Origin: JAISDD01 sp031553935
GTDB taxonomy: Bacteria; Bacillota; Syntrophomonadia; Syntrophomonadales; Syntrophomonadaceae
Direction: 5' to 3'
DNA: 64,000 nucleotides
NCBI GenBank assembly: GCA_031553935.1
Contig: JAVBKS010000018.1
Span: 14,608-78,607 of the forward strand
In this document: positions 35,631-45,569 of the stretch, piece after piece
Layout of the letters: every line of letters starts with the position of its first letter
Numbering within the stretch: position 1 is the stretch's first letter
Notes under the pieces: model-generated
The model's input: only the letters and a program-made list of their open reading frames with translations
What the model was told of the DNA's origin: nothing
Databases searched by the model: none
Translations under genes and position numbers: made by a program

Positions 35631-38393
35631 TTAAGTAATTATCTCGACCCGACTTCCTCCGCTCTTATCTTTTTTTACAATAATTTGCCTGTCTATACGC
35701 TCCTTAAGTTCGGAAACATGAGATATTATGCCTACAAGTATGTTACTGTCGGCCAAGTTATTTAGTACTTTAATTGCCTGCGACAGCGTCTCTTCGTCCA
35801 GTGAGCCGAAACCTTCATCGACAAACATCGTATCTAAATGAATTCCCCCCGATGCAGACTGTATTTCATCTGACAAACCCAGCGCAAGTGAAAGTGACGC
35901 CATGAAAGATTCACCTCCCGACAGGGTTTTAACACTTCTTTCCGAAGCGTTGTAATGATCAATAACATTGAGTTCCAAGCCGCTTTGACTTCTTTGGTTG
36001 CTGGCATCTGCAGCTCGCTTTAATTCGTATTGTCCGCTCGACATTATCATCAAGCGCATGTTAGCCCGGCGAAGAATGCGTTCAAAATGAGACGCTTGCA
36101 CATAAGTCTCCAGCATAATTTTATCCTTGCCCGTTAGTTGACCATTCGCAGTATCGGCAAGAGTTCTGACCCACTTAAGCCGTTCTTCAATTTCTGCAAC
36201 CTCTTGCAAACGGTCATTGAAACGACTCTCAATATTGCTATTAGTATGCAGGCGCGAAACAATCGCCATTAAGTTCGCAGATAGCGCATTCTTGCGTCTC
36301 ACGAGTTCATTTTTTTGTTCAGTTAATTCCAGTGTATCTATTGCCCTGGCATGATCTAATTGATTATTCAAGGTTTCAATTTGCGCTTCCAGACTTGTGA
36401 CCAGAATTTTATGGGCCTCCCAATTGTCCTTTGCATTCTGGGCAGCGGTTTCCAGCTGCTTTTTCTTTTCGTTTAGCAAGCTGATATTTTCCAGCGCTTC
36501 TTTCTTTGTTGCGAAAGCCAGGGCATCTTTAAGATTTTTCAGTATATCTTCAAACCCGACTATTTCTGTCTCTAAGGTAGCAATTGCCGTTTTGTTGCCA
36601 ATAATCTCATCATCTAACTCGATTAAATCCTTATCAAGCTTGGGCAGTTTAACTTCTATATCTACTTTCAGTTGATATCTATGCTTTTCTTCCTCAAGAC
36701 CCCTAGCTAGATTGGCATTAAGCTCTGAAATCCTCAATAATTCTTCGCTAATTGCCTGTTCGATTCTTTCCGGTCGCTGCAAGAAAATATCTCTAGCAGC
36801 CTTATCTATTTCAATGTCCTTAGCGTCTAGTTTTCCTTTCTCCACAGCAGCCGCGCTACTTGCAGCGCTAGCATCAGTTTGAGTTTTATCAGCTTTTTTC
36901 CTGGCAGCTTCTACGGTTTTTTCAGCCGGTGCTTTATCCGAAATATACGCGGGAGCAGGATGCTCAAGTGATCCGCAGACCGGGCAAGGTTGACCAACCT
37001 CTAGGGTTTGAGCAAGAATTCCAGCTTGGGCGTCAAGAAACACTCGGTTTAGCTCGATATAAGTATTACTAGCCATCTCCGCCATATTCCGCAAACTAAG
37101 ATATTTTTCCTGTGCCTCTTCATAAGCTATCTTTATTGCCAAATGCTCAGATAAAAGCATATTAATTCCTTCTATCTGGGTTTTCTTGCTATCAGCCTTT
37201 TCTAGTTCTGTTTCTAGATGAAGTATATTAGTTTCGGCATCTTTTAGTGTTGAAAGCTGCTCTTTCCACTCTTTTAACTGCTCTTTCTTTAAGTCTATCG
37301 ACTCAATTAGTTCAGCCTTCTTTTTCTGCAAAGCCTTCAATTGCTTACCCTTATCGCCGATATTCTTATTAACTGTTTCAAGTTCTTCATACTGGAAGAG
37401 CTGACCTCTCTCGGTGGCAATTCTACCAGTTAGCGACTCAAGTTCTACTTGATAGTCGGCGGTTTCTTCGTAAGCAGTTTTTAATTCCGGCAATTTCTCC
37501 ATTACTGCTGCCAATTCTGTCTGCGCCTTACTTAAATCAGCGCGAACTTTGTTATCCTGTGTTGCCTTCCCTAAGGCAGCATCAATTTTTGAGATTTCTG
37601 CTTCAACTGTTTTCAGGGCATCATTTCCCGATTTCTGCTTAACTTCGTCTTGCAGGAGCAGCTTTGCCAATAGTTCCATAATTTCATCGCTCGTGAGCTG
37701 GCCGTTTTTTGCTTTATTTACTTCGGTTTCAAACTCATCAGCAGCTTCGCAATCAATGCCGTCTATGTATTGTCTAATACTCTTTCGTATATCGTTATAC
37801 TTGTTTCCTAAGCTCCCAGCTTCATTCTTCAAACAGTTTTGCAGGATTTCGTAGTTTTTAGTTTTAAATATTCTCCGGAAGATTTCTTGCCTCTCTTTAG
37901 TCGTTGCCAGCAAGAGCTTCAAGAAGTCTCCCTGTGCTATCATCGCTATTTGGCTAAACTGCGAACGGTCAATCCCCATAAGATCTTTGATAACATCGTT
38001 TACTTGCAAGTTTCCGGTCACCACTTTGCCGTCAGGATAGTAAAACACTGCATCGGCTTTTTGAGTAGTATATCCCTCACCGCGTTTCTTCGGACGCAGA
38101 TATTCAGGACTGCGGAATACTTTGTATTCATTACTCTTAAAAACGAAAGTCATTTCCACATAAGTGTCGGTTTCAGGTTCGGCATACTTGCTTCGAAGCA
38201 TTGAGGTTTCACGGGTTACCCCGCTAGGCTCACCATAGAGGGCGAAAACAATTGCATCGAAAAGAGTAGTCTTGCCCGCTCCAGTATCACCTGTAATAAG
38301 ATATATTCCGCATGCTCCCAGCTCAGATAAGCCTAATTCGGTTTTTCTCGCATATGGGCCGAAAGCAGAGATTGTAAGCTTTACCGGTCTCAT
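35631..38393 (-). CDS. sbcC: Exonuclease SbcC (Rad50-like) ATPase subunit
   Basis: SbcC forms the SMC-like clamp of the SbcCD nuclease, which opens hairpins and processes DNA ends. About 920 residues: Walker A TGDTGAGKTTLFDAI, long coiled coils, a zinc hook CPVCGSLEHPAPA near 470, and the signature TLSGGESFMASLSLALGL followed by the Walker B MFVDEGFGSLD. The ATG at 38393 with GGGAGG upstream is preferred over one at 38408. It overlaps the end of sbcD by four bases. Confidence 0.95.
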   Translation of the reverse strand: MRPVKLTISAFGPYARKTELGLSELGACGIYLITGDTGAGKTTLFDAIVFALYGEPSGVTRETSMLRSKYAEPETDTYVEMTFVFKSNEYKVFRSPEYLRPKKRGEGYTTQKADAVFYYPDGKVVTGNLQVNDVIKDLMGIDRSQFSQIAMIAQGDFLKLLLATTKERQEIFRRIFKTKNYEILQNCLKNEAGSLGNKYNDIRKSIRQYIDGIDCEAADEFETEVNKAKNGQLTSDEIMELLAKLLLQDEVKQKSGNDALKTVEAEISKIDAALGKATQDNKVRADLSKAQTELAAVMEKLPELKTAYEETADYQVELESLTGRIATERGQLFQYEELETVNKNIGDKGKQLKALQKKKAELIESIDLKKEQLKEWKEQLSTLKDAETNILHLETELEKADSKKTQIEGINMLLSEHLAIKIAYEEAQEKYLSLRNMAEMASNTYIELNRVFLDAQAGILAQTLEVGQPCPVCGSLEHPAPAYISDKAPAEKTVEAARKKADKTQTDASAASSAAAVEKGKLDAKDIEIDKAARDIFLQRPERIEQAISEELLRISELNANLARGLEEEKHRYQLKVDIEVKLPKLDKDLIELDDEIIGNKTAIATLETEIVGFEDILKNLKDALAFATKKEALENISLLNEKKKQLETAAQNAKDNWEAHKILVTSLEAQIETLNNQLDHARAIDTLELTEQKNELVRRKNALSANLMAIVSRLHTNSNIESRFNDRLQEVAEIEERLKWVRTLADTANGQLTGKDKIMLETYVQASHFERILRRANMRLMIMSSGQYELKRAADASNQRSQSGLELNVIDHYNASERSVKTLSGGESFMASLSLALGLSDEIQSASGGIHLDTMFVDEGFGSLDEETLSQAIKVLNNLADSNILVGIISHVSELKERIDRQIIVKKDKSGGSRVEIIT

Positions 38394-39526
38394 TTCGCGC
38401 CCTCCCACACTTGCTCAATTAGATTATCCAAGAATACACGCTGCGAATGAGAAAGAGGCTGTCCGTTCTGTTCTTCATATAACATGTTAAAAAGTTGAAT
38501 TGGTGTATATTGATTGGAGTCAGCAATTTCCTCAAAAGAGCTCTCTGTTCTTGTCCTCATATTATCATAGTCAAGGCGCATTAGATTGGGATAAATGACT
38601 CGCAGCTTGCCAATTGCATCCGGCTGGTCATCTTCATCAGTAAGTGTAATTTTGTAATAGTCTTCAGTATTAAGGTTCTGGTAAAAAGTCCTTGCGGTGA
38701 TTTCCAAATACTTTCCGCGAATTTCCAACATATCTCGCTTGGGAATCAGTGGTATTTCCCGAATACTTATAATGCCTTTTTCCGCGAGCTCAATCATCGT
38801 CACTGATTTTTTGTGACTCGCCTCCGAAAAAGAGTACTTTAGTGGTGTCCCACAGTAACGAATAGTTTGACGCCCAATGCTCTGCGCTCCGTGAAGATGT
38901 CCTAAGGCAACATAATCAAACGCAAAAAAGACCTCAGCATCAACATTGTCGGCACCGCCAATGTTGATTTCTTCCGATTCACAGGTTGCAGCTCCAGTAA
39001 CAAATTGGTGAGCAAGCAAAACATTCCGTTTGCTTCCCTCCACATTCATCTGTTCAATAATAGTTCGGACCGCATCAGTCCAAGTAATAATTTCAGCCTC
39101 CGGGAAAAACTTTCTAACTTGCACCGGCTTCAAAAAAGGCAGCATATATACATTCATTTCTCCGAATTCATCCGTTAAGACATAGGGAGTTATCTGTCCG
39201 TTATACACCCGCGAAATGTGAACTCCGCTTTTCTCCATCAGGCGTGAACCAAAGGCTAAGCGATCTGCAGAATCGTGGTTGCCGCTAATGATGAAAACCT
39301 CTATGCTGCGCTGAACAAGCACTTCCAGAAAATCGTCGAACAAACGCAAGGCCTCCGCCGGGGCAACAGTGCGGTCGAATACATCGCCGGCAATAAGAAC
39401 TGCTTGCGGATTCTCTTCTTCAGCAATTCCAAGAATAACTTTCAGTATATACTCTTGATCCTCAAGCATAGAAAACTCGTGAACTGTTTTCCCCAAATGC
39501 AGATCGGATAAGTGCAGGAATTTCAT
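38390..39526 (-). CDS. sbcD: Exonuclease SbcD (Mre11-like) nuclease subunit
   Basis: SbcD is the metallophosphoesterase nuclease of SbcCD. The metal-binding motifs are in order: LHLSDLHLGKT, IAGDVFDR, IISGNHDSADR, LAHQF and VALGHLHGAQ. About 378 residues. GGAGG nine bases before the ATG at 39526 fixes the start; an ATG at 39550 adds eight residues with no site. It overlaps sbcC and is separated from the next kinase gene by an interspersed repeat. Confidence 0.95.
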   Translation of the reverse strand: MKFLHLSDLHLGKTVHEFSMLEDQEYILKVILGIAEEENPQAVLIAGDVFDRTVAPAEALRLFDDFLEVLVQRSIEVFIISGNHDSADRLAFGSRLMEKSGVHISRVYNGQITPYVLTDEFGEMNVYMLPFLKPVQVRKFFPEAEIITWTDAVRTIIEQMNVEGSKRNVLLAHQFVTGAATCESEEINIGGADNVDAEVFFAFDYVALGHLHGAQSIGRQTIRYCGTPLKYSFSEASHKKSVTMIELAEKGIISIREIPLIPKRDMLEIRGKYLEITARTFYQNLNTEDYYKITLTDEDDQPDAIGKLRVIYPNLMRLDYDNMRTRTESSFEEIADSNQYTPIQLFNMLYEEQNGQPLSHSQRVFLDNLIEQVWEGAK

Positions 39527-39576
39527 GGTTAATCCTCCATTTGCTAACAACGGCTTCAGTAATGCTTATTTTTTAT

Positions 39577-39625
39577 CTCCCTCCGTCGCTTCGCGCCACC
39601 TCCCTCAAAGAGGGAGGTGGCGTGC
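39577..39625 (+). repeat. Interspersed palindromic repeat, copy B
   Basis: CTCCCTCCGTCGCTTCGCG, then CCACCTCCCTC-AAA-GAGGGAGGTGG. It is nearly identical to copy A (29791) over more than 35 bases and forms a strong hairpin. It lies just upstream of sbcD. Confidence 0.85.
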
Positions 39626-39739
39626 ACCCCTCTATATTCACCCTCTGATATAAGGCTAATTTTATAGATTGCAATTATTTTGAACATAACTATGTCATAA
39701 TTATGCCAGACATTCAAACTGATACGTACTGTCTTTGTG

Positions 39740-41470
39740 CTACAAATGCAGCTTTAATTGCTGGATTAGCTCATCGAAGCTCAATGGCTTTCCAACATGA
39801 TCGTTCATGCCCGCTTCAATACATTTTTCTATGTCTTCCCTAAAGACGTTAGCCGTCATTGCTATGATCGGGATTGCTTTAGCATTTGAATTTTTGCTTT
39901 CTCTAATTTTTCGTGTTGCCTCGTAACCATCCATTTCCGGCATTTGAATGTCCATGAAAATCAGGCTGTACCGGTCTGGCCTCTCGTTGAACATGCGCAC
40001 CGCTTCCGCGCCGTTTTCTGCACAATCTATTTGCATATGCATTGGCTCTAGTAATGCAAGCACGATTTCCCGGTTGATGGCTACATCATCTGCCAAGAGG
40101 ATACATTTTCCTGCGAAATCGACATATTCATCGTCATCCGCTTCGAGTAAGCAAATATTTTCCCAGTCATTAATGTTATTGATCGTTGCATTCTTAACTA
40201 TGCTTTTTTTCAGAGGAATGGTAAAAATGAAAGAAGAGCCTTTTTCAAGTTCTGATACTACCTTGATTTCGCCGCCCATCATTTGCACAATGTTTCTCGA
40301 GATCGAGAGCCCGAGACCTGTGCCTCCAAACCTTCGCGAGGTATCGCTTTCCGCTTGGTGAAACGGCTGGAACAGATGACTTTGCTGCTCTGGGCTTATG
40401 CCAATTCCAGTATCGGTAACAGCAACCTGTATCTCGCATATACCGCTTTGCTCCCCCAATAATCGAATATCTAGATCTATTGATCCGCCGTCAGGGGTAA
40501 ACTTCACTGCATTAGCCAATAAATTCGTTATTACCTGAGCTATTCTTTGCTCGTCCCCAATTAGACTAATTGGAATTGCTCCATCTAAATGTATGTTAAG
40601 ATTTTGTTTTTTCTCCGCTGCCCGGGGGTTAATCATATTAACGATTCTGCGAATCATCTTTTCAAAAATAAAGTTTGTCGGCGAAAGTTCAAGTCTGCCG
40701 GCTTCAATTTTTGACATGTCTAAAACATCGTTGATCACAGCAAGCAAATGTTGTGATGCGTTTTCAATTTCTGAAAAACAATAAATCATCCGCTCTTTGT
40801 CAGCCGAATTCTTCCCTATAGATGCCATACCTATAACTGCATTCATAGGCGTACGCATTTCATGGCTCACTGTCGCTAAAAACTGACTTTTCGCGGTATT
40901 AGCGCTTTCCGCTTGTCGCTTCGACATCATGATATCGGTTATGTCGTGAAGTAATATCATGAATGCTTCCAAGTGTCCATCCCTGTCCATCATAGGAGTA
41001 ATTTGAATATCATATTCCTTAAGGTTTTCTCCTCCCGACAGATCAATGGAAGAATTAACAATAACCGTGCTCCGGGTTTCCAGTGCAAGGTCAATATTTG
41101 TTTGCATAAACTCGATCCATTCTTTGGAAACCAATTGAGAGAAAATATCAAAAAAATACTTGCCGCTGATTTGGTTAAAATCAGTTAACCCGGTTGTTTT
41201 CAAAAAAGTTTTGGTAAAATATGAAAACCTGCTGTTTTTGTCAAAAAGCAGAATAATGTCCGCACTATTTTCCAGTAGCAGATTCATATTGCGTTCCATT
41301 TTCCTCTGCTCTGCTTCCAGCATATGGTTAACCGTCGTTCTGGCCGCCAGCATAGCCTTGTTACGTTGAAATGTTGATTCCAGATTTCGCAGTTGACGTT
41401 TTAAGCTTCGATTTTCTTTTACTAAATCTTCGTTGCTCGGTTGGGGCGGCATTTCTTTTTCACCGGACAT
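39740..41470 (-). CDS. Soluble hybrid histidine kinase paired with a FIST protein (second copy)
   Basis: A 576-residue protein without membrane helices: coiled coil (ENRSLKRQLRNLESTF), PAS domain (about 70-185), HisKA box FLATVSHEMRTPMNAVIG with His203, HATPase with FGGTGLGLSISRN, and a receiver with LIFMDIQMPEMDG. It begins 19 bases after the FIST gene at 41490 and shares the domain order of the kinase at 26679, so the two FIST-kinase pairs are paralogous. GAGGTTAGCGT precedes the ATG. No separate response regulator is nearby. Confidence 0.9.
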   Translation of the reverse strand: MSGEKEMPPQPSNEDLVKENRSLKRQLRNLESTFQRNKAMLAARTTVNHMLEAEQRKMERNMNLLLENSADIILLFDKNSRFSYFTKTFLKTTGLTDFNQISGKYFFDIFSQLVSKEWIEFMQTNIDLALETRSTVIVNSSIDLSGGENLKEYDIQITPMMDRDGHLEAFMILLHDITDIMMSKRQAESANTAKSQFLATVSHEMRTPMNAVIGMASIGKNSADKERMIYCFSEIENASQHLLAVINDVLDMSKIEAGRLELSPTNFIFEKMIRRIVNMINPRAAEKKQNLNIHLDGAIPISLIGDEQRIAQVITNLLANAVKFTPDGGSIDLDIRLLGEQSGICEIQVAVTDTGIGISPEQQSHLFQPFHQAESDTSRRFGGTGLGLSISRNIVQMMGGEIKVVSELEKGSSFIFTIPLKKSIVKNATINNINDWENICLLEADDDEYVDFAGKCILLADDVAINREIVLALLEPMHMQIDCAENGAEAVRMFNERPDRYSLIFMDIQMPEMDGYEATRKIRESKNSNAKAIPIIAMTANVFREDIEKCIEAGMNDHVGKPLSFDELIQQLKLHL

Positions 41471-41489
41471 ACGCTAACCTCTATCAGTA

Positions 41490-42647
41490 CTATAATGCAC
41501 AGCCTATAAAAGTAAAGTTGTGAAAACGGTTTACCAACTGACCGCTTTTGTCAAAATAGACAGGGCAGCATTCTCCCGCAGAATAAGCAAGATGCCAAGG
41601 AACTTGATCACCAATCTTTTTTTTCACTAAATCAATTTCAGCTAAAGGATCTATTGCCAGAACCATATTTCTTCCTAAACAGGGAAATAGAAGGATTCCA
41701 TTGAGTTTGTCAGTTTTCAACAATTCTTCTGTCGAGTTTTCCGCTGTTAACAGTATGTCTTCCTCATCCATTCGCCCAATATAAAGCGTACTGCCCTCAG
41801 GCATATAGCCACCGCAAAGTGCAGATCCATCTTCATTTAATCCAAAAATTGCGCGGGCAACCGGTTGTGAGCCGTCGCCATAATCCACGACAAAAGGTAC
41901 AGAACTCATGCCTTCGATGCCTTTACCCGCGACCATCCCAATAGACTTAAAGTAATCCCTCGCGGTCAGGTTGTTGATCTCTTTTATAAGGCATCCTTCT
42001 GAAGAAGTGATCACCGCCTGTTGCTTTCTCAGGTTTTGTTCAGAGGTGGCAGCCACAACAAATCGCGGCTTCACTGTACCGGCAATTAAGAAAAAGGATA
42101 GCCGATCCCGAAAACATTCCCCATTATAAATTGTATATGTATTACTGTATTCAGAAGTATCATGGTCACATGCAACTGTACCAAAAATCGGTACACCCGA
42201 GAGCGCCTCATCTAAAACACTCAGCATTATCTCGCCCCCGACTCCGAACATTGGAAATAATGCCAAGGCCATTTGGGCAGGTTCTCCCAATTCGGCTTTT
42301 GCTTTCATCGCCGCAGCACCTATTTCACTTTCTAAATCTTCCAGAAGGGATCCGGTTACGGCAGCGGAAAACCGGCAATCATCTGCAGTAAAGACCGATA
42401 AACATAGAAGCAGGGTGCCAGCTTCAAAATTATTAGCGTTCGTCAAAGTTGTGCACCCGATAACATCAAAAGGAAGGGCCTCGCAGATCGCCTTTACCAT
42501 TCCTGATTCCACAAAATCGTAGCTGCAAGTTAGCAATCCGACAGAGTTTTCTAAGGCATTATTCTCAAGATCTAGCTGCTCAAGAATTTCTGCTACAGCT
42601 ATTTCTATTTCATCTGGCTCTAAAGTCCACGCGTTTAACAGCCTCAT
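41490..42647 (-). CDS. FIST-domain sensor protein (second copy)
   Basis: About 385 residues: FIST_N (VGLLTCSYDFVESGMVKAIC) and FIST_C (PWHLAYSAGECCPVYFD). It is the homologue of the 28470 protein, and each is followed by a similar soluble hybrid kinase. GGAGG seven bases before the ATG at 42647 fixes the start; an ATG at 42704 would add 19 residues without a site. Role: presumed cytoplasmic ligand sensor for the adjacent kinase (inference from gene pairing). Confidence 0.88.
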   Translation of the reverse strand: MRLLNAWTLEPDEIEIAVAEILEQLDLENNALENSVGLLTCSYDFVESGMVKAICEALPFDVIGCTTLTNANNFEAGTLLLCLSVFTADDCRFSAAVTGSLLEDLESEIGAAAMKAKAELGEPAQMALALFPMFGVGGEIMLSVLDEALSGVPIFGTVACDHDTSEYSNTYTIYNGECFRDRLSFFLIAGTVKPRFVVAATSEQNLRKQQAVITSSEGCLIKEINNLTARDYFKSIGMVAGKGIEGMSSVPFVVDYGDGSQPVARAIFGLNEDGSALCGGYMPEGSTLYIGRMDEEDILLTAENSTEELLKTDKLNGILLFPCLGRNMVLAIDPLAEIDLVKKKIGDQVPWHLAYSAGECCPVYFDKSGQLVNRFHNFTFIGCAL

Positions 42648-42984
42648 GTCTAGACCTCCAATTAGCTTTAAGCGTTTGTACGCCTGCGTCAGTATGTGCA
42701 ACACTCAATATTTCACCAATTAGTCCGTTGCATTGCTATACCACCTGTCACACATGGCATTATTAATATCGTTCAAATCATGCACCTGCATTATAACACA
42801 ATTTGAGAGATTTATTTTGCGCGTTGACAATAATTGGATATTTAGCGATTAGCCCTCACAAAATTTTTTGATTGTTTCTAGGATTTGCATTTTCGCTCAG
42901 AAGGACTCCCACCGTCAATTCGCGCCACCTCCCTTGCAGAGGTATGTTGTCGAAGACGACAGGAGAAGTTATTTGCATGGGTAG
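42648..42984. other. Intergenic region with repeat copy C
   Basis: The upstream region of the FIST gene and the 3' side of the methyltransferase gene's neighbour. Apart from the degenerate repeat at 42903-42960 nothing is recognised. Confidence 0.45.
42903..42960 (+). repeat. Interspersed palindromic repeat, copy C (degenerate)
   Basis: GGACTCCCACCGTCAATTCG, then CGCCACCTCCCTTGCAGAGG; the hairpin is decayed compared with copies A, B and D. Confidence 0.65.
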
Positions 42985-43734
42985 TTATTTAACTGCATAA
43001 ATGCCAAACACCATATCTCTAATAAACAAGGTATCCACTTCTTGGCGCTCCCGGGTCAATCTTTCTTCTAAAGTGTCAATTTGAATCTCCTCGGCGGTGG
43101 CAACTCCAGCTTCGATAATTCTTGGGAGCATCATCTTGATTACCATCCCTAGATCACTGCCGGTCGCAACTGTCTGCAGAACCGGTTCAGCTTTTATATA
43201 CTGTACTTTGAGTCCAACTTTAACAAATGCGGAATACATGGTTGAACCCATCTTAATATTGCCATTTTCTCTGGATATAGTATTCCATATCCAGGCTTGA
43301 GCCTTAGTATGCAACGGCCACTCATTGTTTGAAATACCTGCACCCAGGGAGTCACTTTCTTGAAAAGCCATAATTCCGCCCGCTTTTAGCAAAGGCAGTA
43401 AACTCTTGAGGCTTGCAATCACATCCGGCAGATACATCAACACTCTGCGCCCAACCATAGCGTCGAATGGTTCTAAATCTTGCGGCAAATTATTAATATC
43501 AGCTAGCAGGAACTGAGCATTAGCTTTCAGTTTTTTTCTTGCGGTTTCCTGGGCAGTTTTGATTGAAGTTTCATTGATGTCAAATCCCGCAACTTCGCCC
43601 TCGCTGCCAACTATATCTGCGATTAACATCGTTACTTCTCCAAAACCGCAACCCACATCCAAGACTCGCATTCCTTCTCTTATTCCCGCTTCCATAAGTA
43701 ACTGGGAGGTAAAGCTATTACGCATATCATGCAT
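42985..43734 (-). CDS. Class I SAM-dependent methyltransferase
   Basis: A 249-residue methyltransferase. Motif I is VLDVGCGFGEVTML, the acidic end of strand 2 is VAGFDINETS, and the post-I region is FLLADINNLP with MVGRRVLMYL as motif III. It resembles the UbiE-like group, but the substrate cannot be read. It stands between two interspersed repeats and is probably monocistronic. Confidence 0.87.
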   Translation of the reverse strand: MHDMRNSFTSQLLMEAGIREGMRVLDVGCGFGEVTMLIADIVGSEGEVAGFDINETSIKTAQETARKKLKANAQFLLADINNLPQDLEPFDAMVGRRVLMYLPDVIASLKSLLPLLKAGGIMAFQESDSLGAGISNNEWPLHTKAQAWIWNTISRENGNIKMGSTMYSAFVKVGLKVQYIKAEPVLQTVATGSDLGMVIKMMLPRIIEAGVATAEEIQIDTLEERLTRERQEVDTLFIRDMVFGIYAVK

Positions 43735-43791
43735 TTTTATTTCTCCAGTATTCTTCTACAGCTATTCTATTTGTAATTTCGAAAAAGCATT

Positions 43792-43840
43792 AGGACTCCC
43801 TCCGTCACTACGTGCCACCTCCCTCGGAGAGGGAGGCTAA
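43792..43840 (+). repeat. Interspersed palindromic repeat, copy D
   Basis: GGACTCCCTCCGTCACTACG, then TGCCACCTCCCTC-GGA-GAGGGAGG; it ends at the stop codon of the next minus-strand gene (43844). Confidence 0.8.
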
Positions 43841-43843
43841 GAG

Positions 43844-44071
43844 TTATTTATCCAACCATTTTTTCTCTTTAAGACCTTCTTGATTCACATAAATACGATT
43901 AATCTCACCACAATCCAAACATAAATCTGAACGCACTTGCTCTATTTGCCACATTATCTTTTTCGCGAATTTCAGCCCGATGTAAGCAGTATCGCCTGAA
44001 GTTCCCCAAGTAACGCCGATTTTTATGTTTTCGCTCTCGCAGTTTTTACATTTCACATCGTTCACCTTCAA
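43844..44071 (-). CDS. Small zinc-ribbon-like protein
   Basis: A 75-residue protein with two CxxC pairs, CKNC near the start and CLDCGEINR near residue 54, consistent with a zinc ribbon. The middle contains a short hydrophobic or amphipathic segment. No family is recognised. It stands alone between a repeat and the first of three GHKL kinases. Confidence 0.65.
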   Translation of the reverse strand: MKVNDVKCKNCESENIKIGVTWGTSGDTAYIGLKFAKKIMWQIEQVRSDLCLDCGEINRIYVNQEGLKEKKWLDK

Positions 44072-44126
44072 TAGAATTAAGCATTGGTATAGATCCTTAA
44101 CCCGAAATAAGCGCTTTGGTGCTATT

Positions 44127-45569
44127 TCAATGAGACAGGGACAAAAGTACTGAATTCTCCATTCTTAGCACAATGGTAACTTCATCATCCGTGCTTCTTA
44201 TTTCTAAATTGCAGTTAGGGTAATTCTCGATAATACTTTTTACATTGACAAGCCCAGCACCCTGATGACCTTTCTTGCTAGTAAAACCAGGAATAAATAT
44301 TTGGGATACCTCGATTGGCTTGAGTGTACTGTTAGTTATAGTTATCAATTGAATCTCGTTGTTTTCACGTTCAATCGTAAATGATACTCGTTTTTTCTTC
44401 GAATCAGCAGCAGCCTCAATTGCATTGTCCAGTAAACACGCAATAACCCGGCATATGTCAATGTCTTTTAGTGGGAGTCCAGAGAGTGAGCACTTGAGCG
44501 CAATGCTTAAACTTACTTTTAAGTTATCAGCACGCTCGTGCTTGTTAAGCAAAAGTGATATCAAGGCAGGGCTCTCAACTGCTCGACGGCTTAAATCAAG
44601 CAGATCTCCGGCCCTGGTCGTTATTTCGACAAGTGACTGATGGTAGCGCTTGCAGGCTTCGAGGTCACCAATCTCAAAATAACCATTATAGGTTTGCAGA
44701 ATGTTATAAAAGTCATGCTTAATTGCGCTAAACTGATTTAGACTATGGAAAAGTGATTCCATTTGCCTGTCTTTCTCCCTGATCTCTGCGATTGCGTAGC
44801 GATTGCTGTTCAAAGAAAGGGAAAAAGCTGAAAATAAAGCCAGCATGCACAGGCTTATTAAGCTGCCCATAATGGTTTTAGGTATAAAAATCATAATACA
44901 GGCCGCACTTATGTATATAAAAGAGAGCTGAAAAATGGGTAATGCAATACTCTTTCCAGGAGTTTCATTGTTCAAACCTTTAACAACCAGGAGTTTGGGC
45001 TTGATCTCGAGGATATGATACATACAGATAAAGAAGGCCATTGAAACGATAAAGTTCATGATGTACATACCTAAATACTTAGAATAATCAATCAATGCCG
45101 GATCTTGGGCAAAGAATACTGCCCCTACAAGTCTCGTCACGCCTGTGATAGTCTGAAAGTAAAGGTAGGTGTAAACTGCTATTTCCAAAGCATGCACCGG
45201 CCTGAACTTCAGCGACTTGACAAAATAAATCCACAGAGTAATAGTAATAATCACACCAGGCAACGAAGCGAATAGGGGTATTAGCGTTTGCGCACTTGTA
45301 GTATCAGCAAGCACAAGCCTAAAGAAGTCACCAAAAAATGCCAGACTGCCAAGAAAAAAAGTAAACATAATCCTCTTGTGCCTAGGTAACTTTACTTCAC
45401 TCATACGCAAATGCAAGCCGAATTTTACATACATGAGCAAAATTTGGTATATGAAAGCAATACAAACAACTATATTGCGCATTTCTTCCGAGAATGGTGA
45501 TATGTCTAACACTTCAACGTCTACCCCCTGAGCATCCTTTTTTCCAAAAAAAACAGTTCTGTCAAGCAA
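44127..45569 (-). CDS. Membrane GHKL sensor kinase (AgrC-like), copy 1
   Basis: Up to 480 residues: six or seven helices in the first 250, then a GHKL kinase. The H-box is FSAIKHDFYNILQTYNGY, the N-box is CRVIACLLDNAIEAA and the G-box HQGAGLVNVKSI. This is the architecture of peptide-sensing AgrC-type kinases. No AgrB, AgrD or LytTR regulator is next to it. The first codon would be TTG at 45569; a better ribosome site (AGGGGG) lies about 45 bases inside, so the true start may be downstream. Two related kinases follow at 46498 and 51580. Confidence 0.85.
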   Translation of the reverse strand: MLDRTVFFGKKDAQGVDVEVLDISPFSEEMRNIVVCIAFIYQILLMYVKFGLHLRMSEVKLPRHKRIMFTFFLGSLAFFGDFFRLVLADTTSAQTLIPLFASLPGVIITITLWIYFVKSLKFRPVHALEIAVYTYLYFQTITGVTRLVGAVFFAQDPALIDYSKYLGMYIMNFIVSMAFFICMYHILEIKPKLLVVKGLNNETPGKSIALPIFQLSFIYISAACIMIFIPKTIMGSLISLCMLALFSAFSLSLNSNRYAIAEIREKDRQMESLFHSLNQFSAIKHDFYNILQTYNGYFEIGDLEACKRYHQSLVEITTRAGDLLDLSRRAVESPALISLLLNKHERADNLKVSLSIALKCSLSGLPLKDIDICRVIACLLDNAIEAAADSKKKRVSFTIERENNEIQLITITNSTLKPIEVSQIFIPGFTSKKGHQGAGLVNVKSIIENYPNCNLEIRSTDDEVTIVLRMENSVLLSLSH

